A program made the translations under genes and the position numbers. Under the pieces are notes generated by a model. That model saw only the letters and a list, made by a program, of their open reading frames with translations, made no database searches and was not told the origin of the DNA. A stretch of DNA of 64,000 nt from Takakia lepidozioides (lineage: Eukaryota; Streptophyta; Takakiopsida; Takakiales; Takakiaceae): the NCBI GenBank assembly GCA_030704615.1, contig CM060734.1, forward strand, positions 19,654,001 through 19,718,000. Direction: 5' to 3'. Below are positions 12,600-25,011 of this stretch, in pieces; position 1 is the first letter of the stretch, and every line of letters starts with the position of its first letter.

Positions 12600-14832
12600 G
12601 GGTCTACTTGTCCCATCGTTAGTACTATTTCTTGGACACTTTTCTCTTTATCTACCTACTTTTGCCCATGTCCTCTGGAAATGAGTGACGGTGCGCACAC
12701 GCTGTTGTTGGTCGTTAAGATGATAGATTTAACTGAAATGGGTGGTAGCAGACGGAGTGCGAAGATGGCTGTAGATACAAAAAGGGAGAGAAAAACCTCA
12801 AAGTGGTCAGCATTCGGACATTACATCAACATGATGTTGCTAACATCAGTGTTGCCGCAATTTGTGTGAAAATGTAGAGGCGACCCCCAAGCACTAAGGT
12901 AGAAATGTCTTTCATGGCGCACCAAGTTGGGTGAATGTAATAACTTTATGTACTTTTAACCTATGAGGTCATGTAATACCTTAATAAAAAGCTCTTTATA
13001 TGAGACTGGCAAATTTCTTTAGTTGAAAAATAAATGAAAAATTATCTTTGTCTAATATTAAAAAGTCTACAGAAATAGAGGATTTCAATGTTAGCATGTG
13101 GCGCACTTTGTTCCTATCATGGCTCATTCCTATCTTTTCTACATGGGATTGTAACCATTTTTATAGAGAAAAAAGGTACCATTGGAAAGCATTAAATGTG
13201 GTCTCAAGCATACGGGGATGGTTTGCTACGCAAGGCACCTAGGATTAGTCTTATATTTTTCCATATCGTAAGACAATATACGCGAAAAGGCTGAACAAAT
13301 GGAATATTGTAGGCTCTACTGAAACATCCATAAGCACTGTACTAAACTATGTTGCAAACCAATAACGGAAAAAAGCAAGTAGCGCATCAAACTTCGTTGA
13401 AACAATGACAAAAGAGATCCCTAGACACCATCACAACATATCAACATGTGTATATATCATTACTTATTAATAGTTTGCCTCTTTGAACTCCCAACAACTA
13501 AGGCTGCCACACACATGACTACGAATGTGCAATCTCGTTCTACCCTCAAGTGAATCTATTATGCCATGTCTTCATTTTCATATGTATATGCTCCTAGAGG
13601 TGATGCCAGCGGAGGTGATTATCATTGGCTTTGTTATCAGCAAACTTAATAGGAGGAACAATACATATCTAGCGCCATATACCATCATTTAACAGTAGTA
13701 CACATTTCACAAAATATACTTTGTCAGATATTGTGGCAGGTGATGGAAAATGCAGATTTCAAAGTAGAACGAATGCTTTGGTGTACACATAACTCCAGCA
13801 ACATTGAGCAACGTCCATGTAATACTTGAGGTGGCGTTGCTAAGGCCTGTATGTGTATGTCTAGCCTATATGTGTATGGGCCTGTGAGCCCATTCCTTCC
13901 GGTTGTTGGTCCTACGTGCAATGGATGTATGCATAGACATTTTTTTCACAACTTTGGGGCGATCTGCATGTTTGCCTTTTTACGTACAATCATCTCGACC
14001 TTTGTACCGGCATACTTCTGTGAGTCATTTGTATCTTTCCGACAAGTTTTGGGTTGTCTCTTGTTGTTATACTTTCTTTTGGTCCCTAGGCCCTATGGAA
14101 TTCTTGTGGACGTAATGATGCAAACTTCATCTCATCTCCACATACTCATTTCCCTCCTGCAAACAACCATGTTTGAAAAGGAGCTCAAACTGATCAGAAG
14201 GTTGTGCAGAATTTTATGGTGCAAATGGATATTTGGGTCATTACAATGGACATATGGCATGCCCTTTCTTGTTTGCCTCAACTTTGGTACGCTTATTTCA
14301 GCAACAAATCATGTTACTTTTCTTGCTATTTTCAATGTAAGTCCTTGCACCTCAAGCATGCAATTTTCATTAGAATTCATCTACCTACAACAATTTGAGG
14401 GTAAAACAAGTGGGCCCATCATGGGGCACAAGATATAGGGGCCAATTCGACCCCACGGTGGCAACCTGTAGCCTTGCATGCTTCGGGGCCATTACGCAGC
14501 TCTTTTGGTACCTTGGATTTTAGGCATTTTAACCATTTTTAAAAATAAAGATACCATTGGAAAACTCTTTATGTGCACATCATTTTGTAGTTGGAATAAA
14601 TTATAATAAAGTTCATCCACCTAGGATAATTCGAGTGTAAAGTGATGGATTCGATGGTGTACTATTGTGGTTCACTCCTCTATGGGTAAGCTTATTGGCC
14701 GTATCATGGCGCACCCAGCCGGACATGTTTCAAAAATGGGAATACTTTCTTGCACCATGGGCGTACTTTTGAGCCGCACCACTATGGGGCACATGTGCCA
14801 TAAATGGTGCTTCTACCCTACTGCTCGGCCGG
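12600..14832. other. AT-rich intergenic stretch, no gene recognised
   Basis: Open frames here, including a 195-codon one at 13851-14438, show no domain I recognise and a residue composition expected of chance translation. Two short segments near 13160-13190 and 14540-14565 share a phrase like ACCATTGGAAA preceded by an A/T-rich run, so the stretch may itself be an old duplicated repeat. Confidence 0.4.
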
Positions 14833-15105
14833 GGCAGCAAGTTGGTTGCCCACACCTCTCCCAAAGAACTTGAAAGTCCCTATATCTCAAACATAGGTGT
14901 CTGGTGGACTCGGCAACCAACCCCTTTTAAAGTTGGGTTAGGTTGCGTTGGCTATAGAGCTCACCCCCAAAATGATGTGGCAATATCTCCAAAAGGATGA
15001 GGCTCCTATTTACAGTAACCTTGGTTTTTGTCATCTCTCTCTCCACGATTTGGCTATAATGGGTAACATCCAATATACACATATGTGGTTTGAGGGTATT
15101 AATCA
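14833..15105. repeat. Dispersed repeat family R2, copy 2
   Basis: Second copy of the repeat seen at 2337-2515, in the same orientation. The first part (14833-14965) aligns up to GGGTTAGGTTGCGTTGGC. An interruption of about 90 bases follows, and then the last blocks TTGGCTATAATGGGT and ATATACACATATG (15050-15095) resume. No coding potential was seen. Confidence 0.55.
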
Positions 15106-15419
15106 TGTTTGTAAAATCATTCCTTCTTAGACCCTCTCAGTCATAGATCAGCATATGGCAATCAAAGAGAATTTTGAGCAAGGACTGGCAATGGCATTCA
15201 TATCACCCAGGCCTTTCAAGTCCACAACAACATCACTTTCCAGCTTTCCTTCAGAATTCTCCACACCCCTTTTTTTCATGGAGTGTCACAAAGACTTCCA
15301 CTTCATCCAATTTGGCATTTTTCTTGTCTTCTCCCTTAGCCTCTATATCTCTCGATCATTCCATTTGCTTTGCTAGAGCTTCCATTTCTTCCTCTTCTCT
15401 ACATCATGTTCTAGCATTG

Positions 15420-15610
15420 CACGGTTGGGCAGGTCTCCTGTTTAGGACTTTTTTTCAGGTCCGGGTATGGCATTTTCGAGGGTGGAGCATAACCGGGTAT
15501 ACATAATGCAAAGATTTGAGAATTGGCTCGGGTACAGGTTATCAAACAAGAGCCATTTTATGATTGTGCCGGTTATCAATATCCCGGTTAGTTGAGCTCA
15601 TGGACTGCTG
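15420..15610. repeat. ACCCGG/ACCGG-rich tract, possible hAT-family MITE remnant
   Basis: The segment starts with CACGGTTGGGCAGGT, which matches the CAGTGTTGGGCGGGT end type of the better-preserved elements at 29207 and 52640 at 12 of 15 positions. It then carries repeated CCGGGTAT and CCGGTTAT words. No matching 3' terminus or 8-bp target duplication was found, so this is a weak assignment based on the terminus and the word composition shared with the other copies. Confidence 0.3.
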
Positions 15611-16034
15611 GGTACCACATCTCAGTTCTCAGTAGTTCATTGGAGATTGTCAAATAATATTGTTATGTTTCATTTTTTTCATTTTTTTAACAAAAGAAAC
15701 AGGGGATGGAGGCCCTGAAAATATATTAAAAGGTGACGGGAAAAATAACCGTGAAGAAACAGCCGTAAAGCGTATTAAGGGGATACCACCCCGTGACTAG
15801 CAAACAAGAAGAAGGCCACATCCAAGACAGAGGGAGGGAAGGGCTACGGGATCAGTTGCGAAGCAAGAAGGCAAGATAAGCATCTGCAGAAAGGAGAAAG
15901 GCAGATGAATACTAAGAACAAAGAGAGCTAAGAAGACTTAAGAAGAGAAGAGCGACCAAAAAGAAAGCCCTGCAGAGAACAAGACAATCAATCCTAGGAA
16001 AACGAGCAGATTTGAACATAATGAACACTACGAT

Positions 16035-16620
16035 CTAGAAATCCAAGTGGGCCTTGATGTGATCCGCACGCCCTCTACGGTGACGCCAGTTGACATCCAG
16101 ATCTTCTGGCTCAGGAACCGGGCTGCCAAGTTTCGGGGAGCTGGTCATGTCAGGTGATCCGAGACTCCGAATTATGGGTGCAGAGGATGTTGCTCTTGCC
16201 CCAGGTGTTGTCAAAAGCTTTGTACAATTGAGTCATTCTGCGGCCTGAACACCTGCCAGATGCTGCCACAAAGAGATGCCCAAGCCTTCCTCCCCTTAGT
16301 CATCAAATCCGAATAAATGTTAAACAAAATCAGATTGATGTTGGGGCTCCTCCCCTCAAAGATCAATGCACATCTGCACTTCCAAATCTGCCACAAAGTG
16401 TGGGATCTCACGTAGCACCAAACCGAACAAGAGGAGAAAATAGAGGACTGAGAAATATTGAGCAGCAGCTTTGGAGCACTATGTTGATGATTAAAGGGAG
16501 CAGCAAATACATGTGGGGCATCGCAGCAAAGTGCATGCCAACGAGGGTCAGAATAGTGCAAGAAAGACTCCACGGATGGTGGGCAGCCAAGGGAGATGCA
16601 GCGAGACAAGGCACTCATGG
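16035..16620 (-). mobile_element. LINE C-terminal fragment (non-LTR retrotransposon)
   Basis: A minus-strand frame of 135 codons (16211-16618) ends with an aromatic-rich stretch containing LWQIWKCRCALIFEG. This is the hallmark of the region after the zinc-binding RVT domain of plant L1-type LINEs. A second frame continues to a stop at 16035 with DVNWRHRRGRADHIKAHLDF. The frames differ, so at least one indel is present. No reverse transcriptase core or poly-A tail was identified. It is most likely a dead 5'-truncated or fragmented LINE. Confidence 0.5.
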
Positions 16621-16645
16621 CAAGGGAGTTGCCAAGACAAAATAG

Positions 16646-17734
16646 TTGATTAAGCTACGGAGAAAAAGGAAAGCACAAGATCAACTACGAGGAAAAGTAG
16701 CAATTCAGGCATGGGAGCTGCTGCTAAAACATGAGGAGGAAGACATACGAGGTGAAGCATCAAGGGAACCGGTAGAAGATGAGGAAGATGGAGCACACTT
16801 TCCTGTCAAAGGTTGGCGGTCGAAGAATGCAACCCAGCAATCAGAAAGTGAGGCACTCGAGGCTGGACTGCTGCAAAGAGGTACAAAGACAGGAGCTGAG
16901 AATGAGATGTTGCCTTTCGTTGAAGTTCCCCACACAAGGGCTGTTTGGCAAGCAAAACCCCAGGCAAGGATGAGAGGTGAATCTGGGATAAAACCAGCAG
17001 CTGGAAGTGAGGAAAGACACAAGGAAGGGCAGCAATACCTTGTCAAATCTAAGGGTGATGGCTGAAGAAAATTAAACAAGGACTGGAAGTATGGGAGCAG
17101 CAATCGCATGAAGAAAAATCTGTCTGAGAGGCTGAAGAGTGAAAGGGAGGAAGACAGACACCTCGCTTATGAAAAGTGGAAGGGCAGGGTAGAAAACCTG
17201 ATGCCTGAAACTGATGGGAGCTCGTGGGAGACTCTGCCAAGAAGACTCCAATCAGCTGCTGCCAACAATCGGACTAGTAAAAGATCGCCCTTGGCTAGCG
17301 CAACACCACGAAATAAATGCAGCCCTGATAGCATGGTGAGTGGGGCACCAACAGAGCCAGAAAATGAGGGAGAAGGAGGAGACTTCCCTGCCAAGAAAGT
17401 CAATGACGGGCCTGCAGTGGCATGCAAAGAAAGGGACACCGTAAGTGTTGCCAACAGATGCAAATCAGTGCTCATCCATTCGAAAGCACCACGGGAGATG
17501 AAGGAAAAGACACCTGCAGGGACGTTGAAGCATAAAAGAGGAGAGCACTTCACTTGGGAAGAAAGTGAAGCATTGGATAACGAGACTGATGACTGGCAGT
17601 CTGAAAAGGAAAGGCGGTTGTGGAAAACCCTGCCAAGACAACCATATGGAGAGAATCAAGCAGGTGGGAACTGCCCTTCATTGGGGTGGTGCAAACAAGA
17701 GCAAGACCAGAAGCTGAACCACATGAGAAGATAG
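16646..17734 (+). other. Unidentified purine-rich coding-like region
   Basis: Two plus-strand frames (16646-17065, 139 codons; 17108-17734, 208 codons) encode very polar, Glu/Lys/Arg-rich chains with no recognised domain. In the second, the words SSWETLPRR and RLWKTLPRQ recur about 130 residues apart. A third version, ETLENALPRR, is encoded just past the stop near 17745, so the protein may have had a degenerate W-x-T-L-P-R repeat. The purine bias of the strand itself could explain long open frames. The region follows a LINE fragment and could be retroelement ORF1-like sequence; no function is proposed. Confidence 0.3.
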
Positions 17735-17819
17735 TGTGTCATCACGGATGGAGACCCTGGAAAATGCTCTGCCCAGGAGATGAAGAACATTAGGCAACTA
17801 GAAACGTGGGGGGCTGAAT

Positions 17820-18610
17820 ATGCTCTGCAGTCAACTTGGCTTGTTGAATGCTTGCATAAGAGATGAGGGGTTGTTGTCAGTACACGACATTGAGTTCATC
17901 AAATCCTACAACAGCCCACATCGCTACCCACTGCTTACAAACTGCCACAAAAACAGTTTCACAGGACTTACAGATGATTGGTGGAAGGCAAGGCCCCTCG
18001 TCATGGGCCAGATTAATTGTATATTGCAGCCCAGAACAACGACGGTAGGGCAGCAAACCCCATCTTGGCAGCGTCTTTTGTGTGAGAAAAGTCAAGCTGA
18101 ACCTGCTCATCATATCGAGTGGGATGGACCAGATGTAAAGCTGCCAAGCCAACCACACTCATATTCACACTCAAGCAACATAAGCTGGAGCCATTTTCAG
18201 ATTATGAGTACCCGTGTTTTAAGAATACTCCTTCTTCAACTTACGGTGAACGGGCAGAAAATTTCACAATGTGCAGCAGATTAATGGACCAAGATGTGGA
18301 GCTGAATTGGGTATCCAGTTGGGCAATGCTGGTTTCAAAACCCCATTCCATCCCTGCGTTTCAAAGATCTGGCTTGAATGGGCACACTCCGGCAGTGGAA
18401 GGCTCATGGAGTAATGAGTTTGGGCTGATATGCATGTTGACATGCCATGCCGGTGCAAAGAATAGCGTTCTGAGTGGTGATTGTGATCTCAAAATCTGCC
18501 CCTGCATTCAAGCTGATTTCTCTCTTGAGCAGAGCCGCCTTGTGGATGTTCCAGCCAATGTCCAAAAACAACTCAAGTGCAAGACAACAACATCAGCAAG
18601 GCATGGTTAG
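17820..18610 (+). other. Two overlapping unidentified frames
   Basis: Frames at 17820-18284 (154 codons) and 18119-18610 (163 codons) overlap in different phases. Neither shows motifs, signal peptide or repeats that I recognise, and both may be chance frames in degenerate repeat DNA between the purine-rich region and the PPR remnant. Confidence 0.2.
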
Positions 18611-19510
18611 CTAAGCAAGGTCATGGTGGAGAGGCATTTAAACTCTCTGAATGTAATGTGGTCGGACTTCACCCCCTCCCACATCAACTGCTCATAGGTC
18701 TCCAAAACCTGCAATCCCCGCCCTTGTTGTGCATGTCTTGCGATCATCACTTTCCACGACACCACATTTTGCTCAGCCATATTGTTGAACACTCCCTATT
18801 CAGAAGGGTATTCATGTTCAGAATGACATCTACCACAATTCCATCTTTGACGATGCAACCATGGACCTCTTTGCCCTTCTCCAACAGGCTCGTACATGCA
18901 CTACAAACACAAACAAACGTAATGTGCTCGGCTTCACCCCCTAGACCCACATCATTTGCTCATAGGTCTCCAAAACCCGCAATCCCCGCCCATGTTGTGC
19001 ATGTCCTGCGATCATCACGTTCCACCACACCACATTTCACTCAACCATATTGTTGAACACTCCTTGTCCACAAGGGGAATGCTCCCACGTTTGGCATACA
19101 TGTCGACGAGGTATTGTTACATCTGGTACAGTTCCAACTTTGACGATGTCACGATGGACCTCTTTGCCCTTTACCAAGTCTCCAAGGCTGCCAGGTTTGC
19201 ATATGCATTGCAAACACAAATGAACGTGACATAGTCAGGCTGCACCCCTTCTCGCAACATTTGCTCATATGTCTCCAATGCCCTCATCCCGCACACATGC
19301 TAGCCATATCTTGCAAGATTCAACGTGTTCCTTGAGACAACATCTTGTTCAGCCATGTTATCAAACTCTCCTTTCGCAACTTCATAGGTCTCCAAAGCCT
19401 CCATCCCACGTCCCTGCTGTGCATACCCTGCAAGCATCGCACTCCACGACACTACATCTCGGCAAAACAGGCTGAAATAGCTCAAAGAAGACGCTGCCCT
19501 CACCACATTG
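18607..19510 (-). pseudogene. Pentatricopeptide repeat (PPR) protein pseudogene
   Basis: The minus strand carries several diverged PPR units in changing frames. Recognisable words are RDVVSWSAMLAGYAQQGRG with EALETYE, then FDNMAEQDVVS, GKEVH with IVKVGTVPDV, CGQGVFNNMVE, CTSLLEKGKEVHGCIVKDGI, and FNNMAEQNVVSWKVMIA. These follow the P/L/S pattern of plant PLS-class PPR proteins, which act in organelle RNA editing and processing. Stops and frameshifts between units, and no start or C-terminal E/DYW domain, make it a relic. Internal near-duplication (18680-18800 versus 18950-19060) reflects repeat units that are still similar at DNA level. Confidence 0.75.
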
Positions 19511-20263
19511 TCCTCTACCTTGTGTCATGACCCATTGCGGATTAGACTGACCATGAACCCAAGAAGACCTCTTGTGCGTGCTGCTTGTATCTGTAGTCAG
19601 GTAATGTGGGATTGGTTTGTAAGAACCACCACGGTGCAGCTGAGCGGGCAGAGATTAAAATATGGGCTGCTAAGACCAAGCTGATTCCCCCAAGAACCTT
19701 GTGATCATCAGGAAGAATACCAAATCATGGTACAAAGGGGAGCCAAGAACCCATATTTGCACATAATACGCCCTTGACGCCATAAACGCTTGCAACAACA
19801 GGACATGGGCCTCGATTTGGTTTTCATCCTTCTCGCATCACTTGCTCGTCTCTCTCTCAAGCCTCCATCCCTCTCCCAACATTTAGACAAATTCAGGCAA
19901 AGGACAAAGTTACTCTTCCACCCTTAGATCATTTTACATCCGACGATTAGAACAATCTCTACGAGCCACACAAGCCCTAAAATACATTAAAATATTTCAC
20001 GTCATGAGCCATGTGGAGCACTTATTAAAATTACATTTTTAAATAGGGTGTGCAATGAATGCCTAGTTGTAAGAGTCGTTCTCTAGTGCTTAAAACCACT
20101 TGTAATTGTTGTTTTTTTTAAAAAAAAATTACGTAATTGAATTAAATCGCCGCGAATATTGCGTCGACTGCGGAGTCGTTGATGCAACTTCTATCCGCCA
20201 TTAGAAATGCGAATTTATCCGTTACGACTGTGCAGTAGTAACAAACATCTCGAAGTTATTCCC
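19511..20263. other. Intergenic, nothing recognised
   Basis: No coding region, RNA gene or terminal repeat was identified. The stretch includes a T8/A9 homopolymer junction at 20111-20128. Confidence 0.4.
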
Positions 20264-21090
20264 TCACTGGTTTTGGACATGCAGTCGATTCGGAAAGACA
20301 CGAATGCTTCTAGTGTCTTCCCCCCTGTGGGCTTTCGGTGCTCTGACCTTCTCGGGAATCCTGCGTGGCACACAGTGTTTGCCCACCATGTCTGGAAGCT
20401 TAAACTTTAAAACCTGCATCAATCTCTTGCGAGCAAACTTAGTGTACTCCCGGAGCTCCTTGTCCGTATAGGTGAGGGGTGTGCCAATGACATTGGAACA
20501 GTGTAAGTATTTCCTGGCTTCATGTTCCTTATAAAAAAGATCGTCAAGGCCCAAGTTTTCCTTGGCCAAATTGTCCAAAGCAAAATTGAACCAAGAATGA
20601 AGTTGAGGATCCTTCTGCAACATGATCCTCACATCATACAAATACCTATGGGGTGGAACAGAAGGTAAGACCCAATGATCCCCAGTAGAATAACTCTAAA
20701 ATCTCGTCTGCATCTTCTGCTGCTCAATGTGATACTGTGCAATGAAACAATCAGCATAGTATAGACCACAACCCATGACCAGACTAGGTACCTCCTTGGT
20801 CTTGGTGTAAATGTACCCATGAATAATCTGGAAGGAAATTAATTCCTTCAGCATGGTGCCTGCCTCAGACCAGTACCTTGCAAAATGGTGATCTTCAATG
20901 GGTCGGTTATTTGGAAGAACCTTAGTCCGAGTCGCCACTGGCAACCAAATGCGCATGATCTAGTAATAGTGTGCCAAAGATTGTGGAGGACTGGATTCCT
21001 TCCAAGCCAAATCCATCACAATGGGAATTTGGTTGAAGGGCATAATCATAGCCCGATTGTACTCAAGTGCAGCAGGAGTCTTAGGTCAGG
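20264..21090 (-). pseudogene. Unidentified interrupted coding region
   Basis: One minus-strand frame runs from about 21090 to 20264 (about 270 codons), broken only by two TAG codons (near 20962 and 20675). It reads through segments such as EYNRAMIMPFNQIPIV, DHHFARYWSEAGTMLKELIS, PHRYLYDVRIMLQKDPQLHS and TDKELREYTKFARKRLMQVL. The even composition and continuous frame make it a genuine former protein. I do not recognise the family; it may be a mobile-element product, since it sits among repeats. On its N-terminal side the frame ends where an inverted-repeat-rich segment begins (21096-21150). Confidence 0.5.
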
Positions 21091-21095
21091 GATGC

Positions 21096-21150
21096 CTCGG
21101 CGTGAGCCTGGTCACGTGAGCGCAACTGCGCTCACGCCACGTCACCTTGC
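21096..21150. repeat. GTGAGC palindrome family R4, copy 1
   Basis: A short self-complementary segment (CGTGAGCCTGG, then GTGAGCGCAACTGCGCTCAC). It resembles the GTGAGCCTGGGAGCTGRGCTCAC palindrome found at 46411-46515 and 61716-61796. It abuts the broken N-terminal end of the unidentified minus-strand frame. Confidence 0.4.
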
Positions 21151-21339
21151 GCCAATGCCACATCACGAGGCTCACTCCACGTCATCACACTTGAAGGCCG
21201 CGTCACCACGCGCCCAGGAAGAAGTGGAGTGTATTCCCATCTGTTGCTTTCACGTGGGAATGACCACTGCCTTTTATTATGTCGTCCAGCTTGTTTTCGC
21301 GGTAAAGGGTGCCAATCCATAGGCTGAATCATTGGTAAC

Positions 21340-23750
21340 TGATAAAATCAAGGCAGCGTGGCACGAGGATCCATAGAGCATCCTTTCCAGGCATGAGTGG
21401 TTCCAAAGGAGGGGCCAGATACAAGTGTTTGACCCAAGGTCCGAGACACCTCATGTTTCATTAAATGTAAAAAATGAAAAAATGCAGACAGATTTATAGG
21501 GATAATGTAACTCCTTATGATGTACTACGATATATGTACTCAATAGTTTGAACATCAAGGAAATAGGGACGGTGGGGGCGACCAATAGAGAGGTGGAAAT
21601 ATGTGCAGTAGAGCAACAGATGGAGACGTGTATCCACTTCAAGTATGAAACTCTGAACATATTAAAATTTTACTAGAACCAGACACCTATACCTACACCT
21701 AGAGTGGATCACAATAGCACCCGGGGACCTTGAAATTCTACAGGTTCGGGTCCAGGTCTGGGTCTGAGCCTACATCGACAGCCCCACCGGTTCTAGCTGA
21801 GCTCGAGTAATGAAGCTCACGTGGCCCCCGCCGGGCCGAGCCCACCTTGGGTCCCACCTATATCCTTGTGTTGTGCGCCGGGTCTATATACTTTGATACC
21901 GACCTGAAAAAGAACCCACAGGGTACAGCGGTCCAAATTGGGACCCGCCCAAGACTGGTCACAACTGCTGCATATTCCTCAGTTACTCAATTAATAATAA
22001 GAATTGAATTAATGAAACGATATTGCTTGTGTATGAGACACAACCTCGCTAATGAAATGTTAAGCCTTGGGCTTGTATTTGAGCCAAAAAGCAATGCGCA
22101 CCACCGTGTGAACGAACATGATTTTTTATGAGTAAGTGAAGTGGATACTGGTCAAGAAAATTGTAAGTGTTGCACAAACCAATCATCAGTTGGGATGCTT
22201 TCATCCATGGTAAACTCATGGAAACCAAAATTTCGTCATAATCTAATATTTGTATTGCCTAATGTGCGGAAAGACAAAAACTTGAAAATGTTGGCCGGCA
22301 TAACTAGGAGCTAATGTGCAAAGTGGTGTTGCATGCCAACACACTAGAAAGTCTCCACCTCAAAGGTGTGTGCCATTGAAGCCACCAAACTGCCCAATGT
22401 GATTTGGCACAAACCCAAAGGATAGGGGTTGGTATCACATGAGCGTATATGCAAGCATGCATGTTGACGCAACCAGAAGAACTGGGTTGTGTGAGCCAAC
22501 TCAAGGGCATGTGGTTGTGAACCTTGATGTTCAGGTCCACTGCGACTGCCATATTCCGAATTCCGTATTAACCACCACGGACACGAAACCAGGAACTTCG
22601 CACAAAATCTCCAAAACTCTTTTCAAGGTAGCTATAGTTTTATAGCCATCAAAAGTCTTATTGTGTGGGAAATTAATTGAGTTCACAATAGAGTATCATA
22701 GGTGAAACTATTTCTTGTGATTTTTTTATGGATGAGATTTCAAAATTATTTGAATCTATGTAAGAGTTTCAATGATGAAACTAGTCTTTTTTGTATTTTA
22801 ATTGATGAAACTTAAATCTCATGCAATCAACTTATGCTCACGTGACCTCAGATTTTTATAGTTTCACAATATTTTTGCATGAACACACTTTTGTTACAAC
22901 ATTTTCATTAGGAATTTGAAAAATACATAGAAAAGAGAGAGAAAAGGAGAAAAAGATAGGATTTTGACCAAAAGTGGGCATAACTAAAAGCTACTTTATT
23001 ACGGCTACTACCCCTTTTCGGTGGTGGACCCTGTAATAAAATACAAGCTGTAAAGGGTGCTAGTTGGTAATGGTTTTTTGCTTCTGTTTATGTTTTTTTT
23101 TGTTTTTCTCCCAGAACAGGGGACAAATGACTTTTTTTTAAATTCAGGGGCTAAGGCCTTGAGAACGTTTTCTTTTGTTAGTAATGATAGCCATAAGGGA
23201 TCGTAGCAGTGTGAAATGGATATTATTTAAGCAAACGTAATCGAGGGGTTGAAGTTGTTATGTAGTGTGTCTTAAATTGTTAATTTATATGCTGCCCCAA
23301 GTGCCTGATGTAATAACTGTAAGTGGGTTAATGCGCCAGCCATAGCGTCGTATTGTTGGGGCAAATTTTCACGCTTCCAGATGATGGCCGATTAATGTTC
23401 TAGGTAGCAATCGTGACATAAAGGGAATTGTATAACGTGTGTGGTGAAATTGTTGGTGGGTGTGGTGTGGTGGGTAGGGCAGCTGTTATTGTTAGTCTTG
23501 TGACTACAAAGAGTTCAAGAAGCATACTCTAACCAAAGTCGGCGTAATGAAGAGTCACTTCATCTTGTGGCTATTGGCCTCTTTCGGGGGCGACGGCCAG
23601 TAGAATTTGTCATTTTGCTCACACGAGCATGCTCACACGCTACCCAACCTCCAGAGGACGAAGACTTTCTACAACCTAAAGACTGATGAATCATATAGGA
23701 TATCTCATCAAACAGACATGATTGTGTCAATCTGTCCTTAATAGGGCGCA
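21340..23750. other. AT-rich intergenic stretch, no gene recognised
   Basis: No supported coding region. Short open frames (21847-22131, 22304-22645) have no recognisable content. No terminal inverted repeats or tandem arrays were seen. Confidence 0.4.
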
Positions 23751-23754
23751 ACAA

Positions 23755-23815
23755 CAAGGTAAAGTGGCTCTTAGTTACGATGGTTCTAACCAGCGTCTTC
23801 TCTTCTCTTTCTTTC
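23755..23815 (+). repeat. Dispersed repeat family R3, copy 2 (short)
   Basis: Contains AAGTGGCTCTTAGTTACG followed by GGTTCTAACCAGCGTCTTCTCTTC. It is closest to the copy at 45703-45790, in which the core AAGTGGCTCTTAGTTACG is identical. The upstream part of the repeat is poorly conserved here. Confidence 0.45.
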
Positions 23816-23923
23816 TGTTAATCCACCATCTCTCAACGGCAATAGGGTGGAAAATCAATGGCTCTATATTGCTTTCACTCTTTGACCATTGACGGGGCCA
23901 TTGAAGATCATAAAGTCGTAGCT

Positions 23924-24255
23924 CTAGAAGACACTAGAAAATAAGTAAAAAAATGTGGAGTGGGCCCTTAAGCACTCTAAATTCAGTTGGATGATTTCCT
24001 GAGAATCAGATGTCGGGGCAACCGATTCCGCCCAAGGAACAAGCTCCATGCCCGACGTGGGGATAGTGACCTCCGGGCCCTTGCCTAGAATGGAGGGGGC
24101 AGGGATAGAGGAGGAAGAGCGGGTCGTCCAGCTGCCCCTGCCTCTTGCGCTACCACCTGATCCTGATCGCTTTCTGCGGGAGGGAACACCTCTAGATGCC
24201 ATGATCAGGAGAAGAGGAGGTTAGCAAACACCAAGCGCCGGGCTCTCAGCACCAA
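23924..24255 (-). mobile_element. Possible retroelement leader and gag start
   Basis: On the minus strand the sequence TTGGTGCTGAGAGCC (24241-24255) resembles the initiator-tRNA primer site of plant LTR retrotransposons (TGGTATCAGAGC type). Thirty-eight bases later an ATG (24202) opens a 92-codon frame starting MASRGVPSRRKRSGSGGSARG, basic and Ser/Gly-rich. No LTR pair, capsid motif or zinc knuckle was found, so this is a low-confidence fragment. Confidence 0.3.
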
Positions 24256-25011
24256 TTACCAAAGCTTTGCACGGCCTAAGAAGGAGCAGAGAGGGGGTGA
24301 GGAGCGAATTCACCTTGAAATAGCTGTTACAACACAACTTGCAACCTTGAGTCATGTCCAATGTACATTTTAATTTATTATCATGCACGCAAGTGACATG
24401 TTTTGGTTTTTGATAATTGTGATAATATGGAACTTAGGGCAAAAACAAGTTGTGTTTGGAGGGAACAAAAAGCAATGCCATGATCATTAGTACAAAAATG
24501 AAGGCCTTCTAATATCTTCTTTACTAGTGTTCATTGAACTTAATTCGTAAATGTACCCTCACCCTTTTATTTAAACGCTCTATGTGGCCTCAGATCTTCA
24601 CCGAATCCAACCATACAAACGGCGTCATTAGATGTCGAATAGCGTGTGAGTAAACTCACGCAGCTACTATGAGCTAGCTCATATGAGTAAAAAATGGATA
24701 TTCCATATCTATTCTAGGAATATCCAACAGACATGCTATATTGAAACAAAAATGTGCTCATTCGCATGACTGTTGAAATTTGTATTCCCATGAACACAAT
24801 ACTAGATGGACTTTTTGGCATGAGGTATTCATCCGAAACAAACTCATTTTGTTTTGTTTTTGTTTTCACCAACAAAACCCGAGTCAATAACTTCTTGAAA
24901 ATAGATGTGATATATATATATATTTGAGTGATTATTACCTCCTTGGCAATGATATATAGTATAGAATTAAAATTTAATTATTGAATATTTTCTTTTTATT
25001 GTATGTCTTGT

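Noticed and set aside
13851-14438. 195-codon plus frame with hydrophobic stretches
   Set aside because: No domain, Cys/Phe/Leu-rich composition typical of chance translation of T-rich DNA, and overlapping alternative frames of similar quality.
16646-17734. Possible tandem DNA repeat array
   Set aside because: Only short protein-level words recur; DNA units do not align over their length.
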